This document shows positions 55,177-63,416 of a DNA stretch of 64,000 nt, piece after piece. The DNA is from Alicyclobacillus hesperidum (GTDB taxonomy: Bacteria > Bacillota > Bacilli > Alicyclobacillales > Alicyclobacillaceae). The stretch spans positions 1-64,000 of the forward strand of contig NZ_FNOJ01000002.1 of the NCBI RefSeq assembly GCF_900107035.1, given 5' to 3'. Position numbers and translations under genes: made by a program. Position 1 is the stretch's first letter, and each line of letters starts with the position of its first letter. Under the pieces are notes generated by a model. The model ran no database searches. It had not been told where the DNA came from and worked only from the letters and a program-made list of their open reading frames with translations.

Positions 55177-55902
55177 TTAAAGACCAAGGCGTGCCGCACT
55201 TTGACGATCCAGGATGACCGTAACGTCCTTATGAAGTTGCAATATACTCGCTGGAACATCTGTGCGAATGCCATCTTTCAGTGCTCGGTAGATAATATCA
55301 GCCTTGTGCTCCCCGAACGCCAAAAGCATAATTTGCTTGGCTTGCAGTATGGATTGTATGCCCATCGTAATGGCCTGCCGAGGGACATCCTCCTTTCTGG
55401 AAAAGAATCTTGCATTCATCGCTATCGTTTCAGGTGTTAAGTTGACCACGTGTGTACCCGTGATCAAGGCATGGGAAGGCTCATTAAAACCGATGTGTCC
55501 ATTTACGCCGATCCCGAGTACTTGCATATCGATTGGATGATTCCTTATCACCTCGTTGTATCGTTCACATTCCGCCGCGAGGTCGGGGGCGACTCCATTC
55601 GGTAAATGCGTAGACTGCATGCGAATGCCGATTCTTGAGAACAAATGCTCATCCATAAACTGGTGATAACTTTGCGGATGGTCAGGTGCGAGACCGACAT
55701 ACTCGTCGAGGTTTATCGTCGTCACATGAGAAACGTTCAGCCCGCAACGAACGAAATTGACCAATGCATCATAAACCGGAATGACAGTCTCGCCTGTTGC
55801 CAGACCGATGACCGGTCGCTCCGAAGACGTAATAACCCTTTCAAGCATTGAAGCAGCGTAAATGCCAGCATCGGAAGGCGTGCGAAATACGCGAATGTTC
55901 AT
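55177..55902 (-). CDS. nagB: Glucosamine-6-phosphate deaminase
   Basis: A 241-residue deaminase turning glucosamine 6-phosphate into fructose 6-phosphate and ammonia. Motifs: IGLATGETVIPVYDAL (phosphate loop), TINLDEYVGL with the catalytic Asp, and GIGVNGHIGFNEP with the catalytic His and Glu, then FFSRKEDVPRQAITMGI. The length matches B. subtilis NagB. GGAGAGG precedes ATG 55902. It is the last gene of the ROK-permease-nagB operon. There is no nagA, so the operon handles a sugar that reaches glucosamine 6-phosphate without this locus deacetylating it, or nagA is elsewhere. Confidence 0.96.
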   Translation of the reverse strand: MNIRVFRTPSDAGIYAASMLERVITSSERPVIGLATGETVIPVYDALVNFVRCGLNVSHVTTINLDEYVGLAPDHPQSYHQFMDEHLFSRIGIRMQSTHLPNGVAPDLAAECERYNEVIRNHPIDMQVLGIGVNGHIGFNEPSHALITGTHVVNLTPETIAMNARFFSRKEDVPRQAITMGIQSILQAKQIMLLAFGEHKADIIYRALKDGIRTDVPASILQLHKDVTVILDRQSAARLGL

Positions 55903-55948
55903 AACCTCTCCACCATCCTTCAGGTCTTCTCCGACGTTGCCTGTCTAT

Positions 55949-57352
55949 CTAATCCACAGAGAGCTGTTCAACCGACTCCATATGTTGTACCAAATATGCT
56001 TCTTGAATAACCTTTTGACCAAACGGCCATTCTCGCTTCCGGTAGGCCCATACCAAAAAGGCAATAATACCCAAGGCCGTCCACACAATCGCCAAACGAA
56101 TCGCTGCCCAACCTGAAGAATAAAACACATACGCCCACCCGACGAAGGCAAGAATGCTCGGAATGGGATAGAGCCACTGACGGAACGGGCGTTTCAGATT
56201 CGGTTGTCGCTTTCTAAGGATTGTGAGGGCGACAATCTGTCCCATGAATTGAATGACAATCGCCATCGCCATGAGTGCGTTAATGATTTCTGTCAAATTG
56301 AAGAAACAACAAATCGCCATGATCACGCCCATGACAAGCAGGCCGACATAGGGAAACTTGAGCCTTGGATGCAGGTTCGCAAACGATTTAAAAAACAGGC
56401 CGTCACGTGCCGCGTTATACGGAAGTCTGGAAGCCCCTAGAAGCCCCGTGTACACCGATGCAAAACAAGTCCATATGATGAGCAGGGTAATCACGATGGC
56501 GCCAGGACGGCCCCATACACTTTCAACCAACTGAGTGCCAATATCTGTGCTTTTCATCGCCGCTTGCCATGGTATATTTCCAATCATTCCAATGTTCATA
56601 CACAGATATATAATAGCCACGAATAGAATAGATAATAAGATTGCACGCGGAATCGTTTTACCCGGATTCGAAACTTCGTCGCCAAGGTATGAAGCTGTAT
56701 AGTACCCCATGTAATCGTAGATAGAAATGAGCATGCCACTTCCGAGCCCAAGTAAAAATTTTGAAGGCGCGAAAGCGTTAGGTGGAAACGAAAAAGCTAG
56801 GTGTGCGTTAAAATGTATGGAAGCCGCCACAATCACCATGACTACTGTTAAGATAGCACCGATCCATAATACGGTTGTCAGCCTTGCAATAGATGTGATC
56901 CTTCTCCACAAAAGCACCATCGTGATGATGGTGACAAGCACGGCAACCAACTTCGATTCCAAACCCGTCATATGCGGAAAGAAATAAGCCAAATACTGCG
57001 TCAAGCCAATCGCACCAGTAGACATAATGAGAGGGGTGACAATCAGTGTTGACCAGACGAAGAGGAATGGCATAAGTTTTCCCGTCCGATACTGGAACGC
57101 CTCTCGCAAATACACATAAGTTCCGCCTTCGCCCGGCATCGCAGCACCCAACTCACTCCAAACCAATCCATCGAGGGCGGCCAAAAGCGCGCCAACCATC
57201 CATCCAAAAATGGCTTGCGGCCCACCCATGGCTGACAAAATGATGGGTACGGTAATGAATGGACCAGCCCCCATCATCTGCGACATATTTGTAGCGGTGG
57301 CTTGGAACAGCCCGATGCCACGCTCCAACCGTTGTCCTTCCTGAAGTGCCAT
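55949..57352 (-). CDS. APC superfamily permease in amino-sugar operon
   Basis: A 467-residue protein with 12 predicted membrane helices and typical APC features: ATATNMSQMMGAGPFITVP in helix 1 and SELGAAMPGEGGTYVYLREA after helix 2, then DYMGYYTASYLGDEVSNPGK in helix 6. The usual APC substrates are amino acids and amines. Its place between a ROK sugar regulator and nagB makes an amino sugar or a related amine the likely substrate (inference). ATG 57352 has GAGGTGA eight bases upstream; 31 earlier codons are spurious. Confidence 0.9.
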   Translation of the reverse strand: MALQEGQRLERGIGLFQATATNMSQMMGAGPFITVPIILSAMGGPQAIFGWMVGALLAALDGLVWSELGAAMPGEGGTYVYLREAFQYRTGKLMPFLFVWSTLIVTPLIMSTGAIGLTQYLAYFFPHMTGLESKLVAVLVTIITMVLLWRRITSIARLTTVLWIGAILTVVMVIVAASIHFNAHLAFSFPPNAFAPSKFLLGLGSGMLISIYDYMGYYTASYLGDEVSNPGKTIPRAILLSILFVAIIYLCMNIGMIGNIPWQAAMKSTDIGTQLVESVWGRPGAIVITLLIIWTCFASVYTGLLGASRLPYNAARDGLFFKSFANLHPRLKFPYVGLLVMGVIMAICCFFNLTEIINALMAMAIVIQFMGQIVALTILRKRQPNLKRPFRQWLYPIPSILAFVGWAYVFYSSGWAAIRLAIVWTALGIIAFLVWAYRKREWPFGQKVIQEAYLVQHMESVEQLSVD

Positions 57353-57383
57353 GCTATGTTCACCTCGCGAGAAAGAGTTCATA

Positions 57384-58550
57384 TTAGATTCTGTACATCT
57401 CCATAATTGGGCTTGCCGCAGCTCCATACGCACCTGCCAATTCACCCAACTGGGCCAATGTTAAACGCGCTCGTATCGGCATGATTTGCTTCAAACGCTG
57501 ATCAATTTGCTTAAGGAGTGTATCCCCAACCCGCATCACGCCTCCCCCTAAAATGATTTTCGCAGGGTTTACTAGGGCAACCATATGAGCCAAAGCAAAG
57601 GCTAAATATTTGACTGTCCTATCCACCACATATTGGCCCAATTCATCGCCATGTCGTGCGGCTTCAAACACTTCCTCAGTGCGAATCTCTCTGCCCTGAA
57701 GCATTGATTGAGGAAATAGATTCATATTTGCTTTGGCCTCTAATCGAATTCCAGTACCCGATGCTACGTTCTCGAGCGGTCCAAATCGGGTCACATCACT
57801 TTGTGCATCCGTAAACGGATCAACTGGAGCATATCCGACCTCACCCGCATATCCTGCCGAGCCACGGTGAATTTGGCCACCAATCATAAGTGCAGCCCCA
57901 ATGCCAGTACCAATGGCGACAAAAATGACGTCCTCATCGTCCCCACCAGATCCAACCCATTTTTCTCCAACGAGTGCCATGTTTACATCGTTGTCTACAA
58001 TAATTGGACCCGGCAGATATGAATGGAAGGCCTCTCGCAAATTGACGTTTATCCAATTCAACCCTGGTGCAGCGATGACCGTGCCATCCTCATAATTGAT
58101 AAGCCCTGGTGCACCAATTCCGGATCCGACAATTTTATCTTTCGGAACGCCAGACTCCTGGAGAAACATTTGCGCTTGCCTGCGCAAATGCTCGACAATA
58201 CTAGCCCCGTCGCGATGCGATGCTATCTTTCGATGCGCGATGACGGTTCCAGCGAGATCCGTTAACATCAATATCGTCTTTGTTCCGCCTATATCCATTC
58301 CAAATGAGTATCGTGCCGTTGGGACGAACTTCAGTCGAACAGAAGGGCGCCCGCCTTTGGATGTTGATCTTCCCGTCCCAACTTCACGCACAAAACCATC
58401 CGTAAGTAGGGAGTCGACGATCTCGGAGACAACCGATCGACTTAGACCTAAGCGTTTCGCGATGTCAGCTCTGGAAATGGGCTGATGCAGTCTCACCTCC
58501 CTTAAAACGTTTGCACGATTCAGGTTGCGCACGACGGTCCCCATACGCAC
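57384..58550 (-). CDS. ROK family transcriptional regulator
   Basis: A 388-residue ROK regulator (NagC/XylR class). The N-terminal winged helix (residues about 10-70) has QPISRADIAKRLGLSRSVVS. The sugar-binding domain has MDIGGTKT, GIGAPGLINYEDGTV, IIVDNDVNMALVGEKW and FVAIGTGIGAALM. The usual ROK zinc signature (C-x-C-G-x-x-G-C-x-E) is not there; that place reads TDAQSDVTRFGPLENVAS. GTG 58550 suits AGGGAG upstream; ATG 58544 is close. It has its own promoter, a perfect operator-like repeat and cre sites, so it probably represses itself and the two downstream genes. Confidence 0.92.
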   Translation of the reverse strand: MRMGTVVRNLNRANVLREVRLHQPISRADIAKRLGLSRSVVSEIVDSLLTDGFVREVGTGRSTSKGGRPSVRLKFVPTARYSFGMDIGGTKTILMLTDLAGTVIAHRKIASHRDGASIVEHLRRQAQMFLQESGVPKDKIVGSGIGAPGLINYEDGTVIAAPGLNWINVNLREAFHSYLPGPIIVDNDVNMALVGEKWVGSGGDDEDVIFVAIGTGIGAALMIGGQIHRGSAGYAGEVGYAPVDPFTDAQSDVTRFGPLENVASGTGIRLEAKANMNLFPQSMLQGREIRTEEVFEAARHGDELGQYVVDRTVKYLAFALAHMVALVNPAKIILGGGVMRVGDTLLKQIDQRLKQIMPIRARLTLAQLGELAGAYGAAASPIMEMYRI

Positions 58551-58569
58551 TTCTGCACACTCCCTAGCA

Positions 58570-58598
58570 GGTTTGTTTGCTCTAATACCAAACAAACC
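58570..58598 (-). promoter_or_regulatory. Perfect inverted-repeat operator of the ROK operon
   Basis: GGTTTGTTTG (58570-58579), nine bases, CAAACAAACC (58589-58598): a perfect 10-bp inverted repeat 12 bases downstream of the -10. It resembles the GTTTGTTT/AACAAAC half-sites of XylR-type ROK operators. Bound protein would block the start of transcription. Confidence 0.85.
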
Positions 58599-58610
58599 TC
58601 TTTTGCAGGC

Positions 58611-58639
58611 ATTATATATCGAAACAACACAACTGTAAA
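58611..58639 (-). promoter_or_regulatory. Sigma-A promoter of the ROK-APC-nagB operon
   Basis: On the minus strand TTTACA (58634-58639), 17 bases, TATAAT (58611-58616). One mismatch to consensus in total. Confidence 0.88.
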
Positions 58640-58681
58640 CGCATTCACACGGAGCCAATTGCGAGTCTGTAAACGTACCGA
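58634..58681. promoter_or_regulatory. Two cre-like sites at the ROK operon promoter
   Basis: TGTAAACGCATTCA (58634-58647) fits the CcpA consensus TGNAANCGNWNNCW fully and covers the -35. TGTAAACGTACCGA (58668-58681) fits with one mismatch. Their starts are 34 bases apart. Catabolite repression by CcpA is inferred. Confidence 0.7.
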
Positions 58682-58792
58682 CTGCGAGTTTCCTTATCAA
58701 TTCGGTTTTGCGCACGGTCGCATCAGAACATATCCCAACCCCAATGACCCAAACTTGGGAAAGCACAGGATTTCTTGATCAAAGACACACAC

Positions 58793-58827
58793 AAAAAAAG
58801 ACTCATCAGCATACTGCCGATGAGTCT
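58793..58827 (-). terminator. Terminator downstream of cysK
   Basis: On the minus strand AGACTCATC, an 11-base loop, GATGAGTCT, then a run of T opposite seven A (58793-58799). It lies about 170 bases past the cysK stop. Confidence 0.85.
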
Positions 58828-58998
58828 GCCCGCAGACCGGGAAATTCGGGTTTAGGTACAGTGTAGAACAGTTCGTCTACACTACACCATGTAGTATACT
58901 GGCCCTTCATGCCGGATACATGAGTCCTGAGACCTATCTTTTGCGAAAAAAATTCTCCCTTACGCAATGCCCTTCCGCCCGCCAGGCCAACCAAGCAC
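58828..58998 (-). other. Long 3' region of cysK with inverted repeat and tiny frame
   Basis: This stretch between the cysK stop and its terminator holds an 8-bp inverted repeat AGTGTAGA (58860-58867) / TCTACACT (58876-58883). A 34-codon minus-strand frame runs from ATG 58910 to a stop inside the terminator stem; it has no good ribosome site and is not called as a gene. Confidence 0.4.
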
Positions 58999-59922
58999 CT
59001 ACATCTGGTATAAATCCGATGATAGATAGCGCTCTCCAGTGTCAGGCGCCAAGCAGAGTACTCGTGCATCCTTCGGCAGTTTGCTGGCAATTTGCAAACC
59101 ATGAAACACAGAAGCCGCCCCCGATGCACCAAGCAAAATACCTTCTTCTGCAGCCAAGCGCCGTGCCGTGTTTTGTGCTTCTTTGTCTTCGATCAGCAGA
59201 ATTTCATCGAAAGCCTTGCGATTCAAGATGCTTGGAACAAAGCCTGGGCCGGTGCCAGGAATTTTATGCGGCCCTGGTTGCCCGCCCGACAACACGGGAG
59301 ACCCTTTGGGCTCGACGACATAAATTTTGAGGCCTGGGATCCTTTTCTTTAATTCTTCACCCGTGCCCGTAACGGTGCCTCCCGTGCCTGCCGTCAGCAC
59401 GAAAGCGTCGAGCTTACCCTCAAAATCCTCATAAATTTCAACCGCCGTCGTGCCACGATGGGCGTCTGGGTTGGCCGGATTATCGAACTGTTGGGCAATA
59501 AAGCTGTGCGGAATACTTGCCGCCAGTTGTTCAGCCTCTTTAATGGCTCCTGTCATGCGCTGGCCTTCTGGTGTGAGGTACACCTCTGCCCCGTAGGCCT
59601 TTAGCAACTTGACACGCTCCTCGGTGGCGTTCTCCGGCATTGTGATGATACAGCGATACCCTCTGGCAGCACAAACCATCGCCAAGCCGATACCGGTGTT
59701 CCCCGATGTCGCTTCAATCACGGTGCTCTTGCCCGGAATCAGCTTACCCTCTTTCTCGGCTTGCAGAATCATGTTTAAAGCAGGCCGATCCTTTACGCTA
59801 CCGGCTGGATTTTTCCCTTCTAATTTCACGTAAACCTGTGCACCATTCGGATCTGGAAGTCGGTTAAGGCGAACTGTGGGCGTATGGCCGACGAGTTCGA
59901 GAATCGAGTTGTACAATGGCAT
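58999..59922 (-). CDS. cysK: Cysteine synthase A
   Basis: A 307-residue PLP enzyme making cysteine from O-acetylserine and sulfide. Motifs: LEGKNPAGSVKDRPAL with PLP lysine Lys44, EATSGNTGIGLAMVCA, the phosphate cup TAGTGGTVTGTGEELK, and GERYLSSDLY at the end. AAGGAG precedes ATG 59922. It is monocistronic, with TATACT as a possible -10 in the upstream region. Confidence 0.97.
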   Translation of the reverse strand: MPLYNSILELVGHTPTVRLNRLPDPNGAQVYVKLEGKNPAGSVKDRPALNMILQAEKEGKLIPGKSTVIEATSGNTGIGLAMVCAARGYRCIITMPENATEERVKLLKAYGAEVYLTPEGQRMTGAIKEAEQLAASIPHSFIAQQFDNPANPDAHRGTTAVEIYEDFEGKLDAFVLTAGTGGTVTGTGEELKKRIPGLKIYVVEPKGSPVLSGGQPGPHKIPGTGPGFVPSILNRKAFDEILLIEDKEAQNTARRLAAEEGILLGASGAASVFHGLQIASKLPKDARVLCLAPDTGERYLSSDLYQM

Positions 59923-60061
59923 GGCATTTACTCCTTATTCTCGTTGAGCTAAGTGCTTTGACCCAGCACAGCACTGAGCATCACCAAAATGAATTCAACT
60001 CTTATAGTATAACTCGGAAAAAGTGAAATTTCAGTCGTGGCCTCAGCCGAACCCGTTTCCT

Positions 60062-60508
60062 TTAGCCCACATCCAATACATCGTTCAGCAAATCGATGGC
60101 GCTTTGCTCGTCCTGACACACGAGCAACATCGTGTCATCTCCACAAATCGTCCCCAAAAGACCAGGGGGATTCAGCGCATCCATCAATGCCCCAATTGCG
60201 TGTGCGTTTCCTGGCGCCACCTTGATGATAATGAGGTTACTGGCACGCGCCTGAGAGATAAACACGTCAGCCAGTCGCCTGCGCAAAGCGTCTAGCGATA
60301 CCGTATTGGTCGCCGTCGGAATTGCGTATTTGTATTTTCCATTGGACCCGACGATTTTAATCAGCTGCAGTTCCTTAATATCGCGTGAGATGGTCGCCTG
60401 CGTCACCTGAAAACCAGCTTCCTCAAGTGCACGAACCAGCTCTTCCTGTGTTTCGATTTCCTGTTGGCTCACCAGTTCCCGTATCCGCAACAACCGTTGC
60501 TCTTTCAC
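60062..60508 (-). CDS. argR: Arginine repressor
   Basis: A 148-residue ArgR/AhrC. The N-terminal winged helix has ETQEELVRALEEAGFQVTQ followed by TISRDIKELQLIKI (the SR of recognition helix), and the C-terminal hexamer domain has APGNAHAIGALMDAL and GTICGDDTMLLVC for arginine binding. It represses arginine synthesis and activates breakdown. GTG 60508 with AGGAGG eight bases upstream is chosen. Divergent from dinB, unlike the usual Firmicute location next to recN. Confidence 0.96.
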   Translation of the reverse strand: MKEQRLLRIRELVSQQEIETQEELVRALEEAGFQVTQATISRDIKELQLIKIVGSNGKYKYAIPTATNTVSLDALRRRLADVFISQARASNLIIIKVAPGNAHAIGALMDALNPPGLLGTICGDDTMLLVCQDEQSAIDLLNDVLDVG

Positions 60509-60611
60509 ATGCGTTGCCTCCTGCCATTTGATACATCCGTCCACCGTTGACCTTGCTGCGTTCCCTTTTTGGACGCCGTCCGTTACACTAGTTACGAGAG
60601 GTGGGTCAACG

Positions 60612-61910
60612 ATGGACCGGGAGCGACAAATTCTCCACATCGACATGAACGCGTTTTACGCGTCGTGCCACGTTGCCCAGTCACCTGATCGTTATCGCGG
60701 CAAACCCATTGCCGTCGCCGGCAATCCCGAAACCCGCCACGGCATTGTCGTCACAGCGAGCTATGAGGCGCGGGCGCGCGGCGTGCGCACGACGATGACC
60801 GTTGCCGAGGCCATGCGCGCTTGTCCCGAATTGCTTGTCATTCGCCCTGACTTTCCACTGTACCGAACATTCGCACGCCAAGTATTCGACATTGTGCGTA
60901 GATTTACGCCTGCTGTCGAAATTGTCAGCATCGACGAGTGCTACGCGGACGTGACCGGCAGTGGGCAATTCGGTGACGCCATGGAGATCGCCCGTAGGAT
61001 TCAATCTATCCTTCGCGCTGAATTGCAGCTTCCCTGCTCCATCGGCGTTGCCACGAACAAGTTTTTTGCGAAGATGGGAAGCGATCTGCGCAAACCAATG
61101 GCCATCACGCGCATCGACGATGCGAATTATCAAAGTCTACTTTGGCCGTTACCCGTCTCCGCAATGTATGGTGTGGGACGTCGCACCGCGCTGGCCTTAT
61201 ACAAGGCTGGCATTCGCACGATTGGCGATCTCGCCGTTGCTCCTTTGGAGGTTCTCGAGCGCACCTGTGGCAGTCGCGGAGCCGTACTTCAGCAACATGC
61301 AAACGGACTGGATGAACGGCCCGTCGTCAGTGAACGTCCCTCGCCAAAAAGTGTGGGCCATTCTGTCACACTGCCCGTCGATGCCACAGACCAGGAAATC
61401 ATCCGACGGACACTTCTGCAACTCGCGGACCAAGTGGGCCGACGCCTACGCAAGCACGGAAAAGCTGGGCGCGTCGTCACACTGACCATCCGCGACAAGT
61501 TTATGCATACCATTTCACGCCAAAGCAAACGCGCAATGGCCTCCAATTTGACGGAAGACATCTATGGCGATGCTCTAGCCTTGCTCAATGCGAATTGGCC
61601 TGAACAAAAACCAATTCGTCTGCTTGGTATTAGTGTCAGCGAGCTAGTGGATGTCAATGAGGTGGACATCTCGTGGCAGCTTGGGTTGTTCGACAGCCCA
61701 CGCGATCGCGCTGCCTTTGACAAACGGCTGCGCCTGCAAAAGTTGACGGAGGTCACCGATTCGTTGCGCAATCGATTTGGTGAGCATGTCGTCGTCCGCG
61801 GCCGGATGCTTGACCACGACGGCCGGGCCGCTGAAGATCAGCACGCTCGCGGCACGTCGTTGCAGACAGACAACCTACACGAAGAGGAGTCTAACAGATG
61901 GAAGTCATGA
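60612..61910 (+). CDS. dinB: DNA polymerase IV (Y family)
   Basis: A 432-residue translesion polymerase. The palm has HIDMNAFYASC and VSIDECYADVTG with the three metal-binding acids; AYEAR-type finger SYEARARGVRTTM; the little-finger region has SPKSVGHSVTLP. Near residue 356 QLGLF is a sliding-clamp binding motif. The last 50 residues are polar. ATG 60612 with AGAGGTGG is chosen; 28 earlier codons overlap the argR leader. No LexA-type box (GAAC-N4-GTTC) was seen upstream. Confidence 0.96.
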   Translation: MDRERQILHIDMNAFYASCHVAQSPDRYRGKPIAVAGNPETRHGIVVTASYEARARGVRTTMTVAEAMRACPELLVIRPDFPLYRTFARQVFDIVRRFTPAVEIVSIDECYADVTGSGQFGDAMEIARRIQSILRAELQLPCSIGVATNKFFAKMGSDLRKPMAITRIDDANYQSLLWPLPVSAMYGVGRRTALALYKAGIRTIGDLAVAPLEVLERTCGSRGAVLQQHANGLDERPVVSERPSPKSVGHSVTLPVDATDQEIIRRTLLQLADQVGRRLRKHGKAGRVVTLTIRDKFMHTISRQSKRAMASNLTEDIYGDALALLNANWPEQKPIRLLGISVSELVDVNEVDISWQLGLFDSPRDRAAFDKRLRLQKLTEVTDSLRNRFGEHVVVRGRMLDHDGRAAEDQHARGTSLQTDNLHEEESNRWKS

Positions 61911-61996
61911 ATGGAAATCTAGATCCAATCGTTGCGATTTTAACCTGCTTTGTTTTGGCCATTGGGCTTGTGGCTTGGACGAGCAAACGCGAATAG
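61898..61996 (+). CDS. 32-residue single-helix membrane peptide
   Basis: ATG 61898 lies inside the last codons of dinB in another frame, with AGAGGAG eight bases upstream. The product is a short polar start, one membrane helix (IVAILTCFVLAIGLVAW) and a basic end TSKRE, so N-out, C-in by charge. The overlap suggests translational coupling with dinB. No family is recognised. Confidence 0.6.
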   Translation: MEVMNGNLDPIVAILTCFVLAIGLVAWTSKRE

Positions 61997-62022
61997 GCGA
62001 GCTTCGTGGGCAGCGGAGGTGC

Positions 62023-62316
62023 TCACCCACGCGCACGTGCGCGCACATGTGAGAACGGCGCCTCCGCTTCCGTGCGATACTGCTGCTCTTCGAGAAGCCG
62101 CTTGCGCTCCTTGTCCGCCCCCAAGACAAAATACAGATTGGCGCAGATCGACAAGGCTAAGACCAGCATCCACGCTGCAGTAAATGTACCCGCTATGCCG
62201 TGCGACATCCGCGGCAGCCGCGGAATGCCGTAAGCGCCAAGTGCTATTGCGGCGCACGTGTAGATGATGGATTGGCGCCGAATTTGGCGTGGAACCCCGA
62301 CTTTCCTTCGCACCAC
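62023..62316 (-). CDS. Small two-helix membrane protein, unknown
   Basis: A 97-residue protein: very basic N-terminus (RRKVGVPRQIRRQ), two membrane helices (SIIYTCAAIALGAYGI and FTAAWMLVLALSICANLYFV), then a charged cytoplasmic tail (DKERKRLLEEQQYRTEAE). AAGGAG (62323-62328) is six bases from GTG 62316 and touches the upstream TTG 62322, so GTG is chosen. No family is recognised. Confidence 0.65.
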   Translation of the reverse strand: MVRRKVGVPRQIRRQSIIYTCAAIALGAYGIPRLPRMSHGIAGTFTAAWMLVLALSICANLYFVLGADKERKRLLEEQQYRTEAEAPFSHVRARARG

Positions 62317-62431
62317 AACCAACTCCTTTTTTCCACCTTGTCCACGTATATGTATGTTTCCGATGAAGTATGACCATCTGCCGCATGGGGAACATTGAGT
62401 CCGAAATCACTTATGTGGAGGAGGAGAACGC

Positions 62432-62683
62432 ATGAGCGTACTCGACAGCTTCGACAAGTGGCGCGAGTTTCTGGGGGAACACGTCGACAAGGCACAAGCG
62501 ATGGGATTTAGCGACGAGCAGATCTCGAACGTAGCGAAAAAGATGGGTGAATTCTTGGCGGATAAAGTTGATCCGAAAAATGACGAACAGCGCTTGCTTA
62601 AAGAGATGTGGGACAGCGCAAACGAGCAGGAGCGCAACGCGATTGCCAGTGTGATGGTCAAAATGGCCGATAAGGCGCACTAA
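62432..62683 (+). CDS. DUF3243 family protein
   Basis: An 83-residue acidic helical protein: WREFLGEHVDKAQAMGFSDE then VAKKMGEFLADKVDPKNDEQ and LLKEMWDSANEQERNAIASV. This is the DUF3243 (YmfJ-like) pattern common in Bacillales. Function unknown. GGAGGAGG precedes ATG 62432, and a terminator follows. Confidence 0.9.
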   Translation: MSVLDSFDKWREFLGEHVDKAQAMGFSDEQISNVAKKMGEFLADKVDPKNDEQRLLKEMWDSANEQERNAIASVMVKMADKAH

Positions 62684-62689
62684 AAAGCG

Positions 62690-62716
62690 CGGGCGGGCCG
62701 CGCGGCTCGCCCGTTT
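62690..62716 (+). terminator. GC-rich terminator after DUF3243 gene
   Basis: CGGGCG (62690-62695) with inner GCC/GGC pairs and CGCCCG (62708-62713), then TTT. It may also serve the convergent gene. Confidence 0.75.
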
Positions 62717-62732
62717 CTATTGCTACCCTTGG

Positions 62733-63416
62733 TTACAGCTCGTACGTTTCGCCAATTTTCAATTCGACACCTTGAATTCCGCGCGTCTTAAGGTCCTGCA
62801 CAAATTGCGCACCATCCTGAGCGATGAGTGGGAACGTATTGTAGTGCATGGGAATGACCGTTTTTGCCCGCAACCACTCGCTTGCAATCAAAGCGTCCTC
62901 TGGCCCCATCGTAAAATTGTCGCCAATCGGAAGCAAAGCGAGATCGATCTGGTTCAGTTCACCAAGAATTTTCATATCACCGAACAAACCCGTATCGCCA
63001 GCATGATAAATCGTCTTTCCTTCAATGGTCAGCAAATAACCGACCGGCGGGCCCACATACACCAGACCTTGCTCCGTCTCGACCCCGGATCCGTGGAATG
63101 CCAATGTAACCTTGACACGCCCAAACGGAAAATCAGCCTTGCCGCCGATGCCCAGTGGGTGAATCTTCAACCCTTTGCGTGCATAGTACACCGCCAACTC
63201 ATTGGCCGCGATAATCGTCGCATCGTTGTTGCGAGCGATAGCTTCCGCGTCAAGGACGTGATCGGCATGGCCATGCGTCAAGACAACGTATGAAACCTTA
63301 ACGTCCTCAGGCTTGATGACAGCCTTCTCGTTACCGCTGAGAAACGGGTCAATAATCAGTCGATGCTCGCCGCTCTCGATGACAAAGCACGATTGCCCAT
63401 GATATGTAATCTTCAT
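62733..63416 (-). CDS. UPF0173 metallo-beta-lactamase-fold hydrolase
   Basis: A 227-residue MBL-fold protein of the UPF0173 (YtkL) family. Metal ligands: VVLTHGHADHVLD (HxHxDH), the His in FHGSGV, the Asp in HAGDTGLFGDM, and the terminal MHYNTFPLI His. The natural substrate is not known. ATG 63416 overlaps the ylbF stop (ATGA), so the two are co-translated. Confidence 0.93.
   Translation of the reverse strand: MKITYHGQSCFVIESGEHRLIIDPFLSGNEKAVIKPEDVKVSYVVLTHGHADHVLDAEAIARNNDATIIAANELAVYYARKGLKIHPLGIGGKADFPFGRVKVTLAFHGSGVETEQGLVYVGPPVGYLLTIEGKTIYHAGDTGLFGDMKILGELNQIDLALLPIGDNFTMGPEDALIASEWLRAKTVIPMHYNTFPLIAQDGAQFVQDLKTRGIQGVELKIGETYEL

Noticed and set aside
58806-59132. 108-codon minus-strand frame near the cysK end
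   Set aside because: It overlaps the cysK coding end and runs into the terminator stem; there is no ribosome site for the long form.
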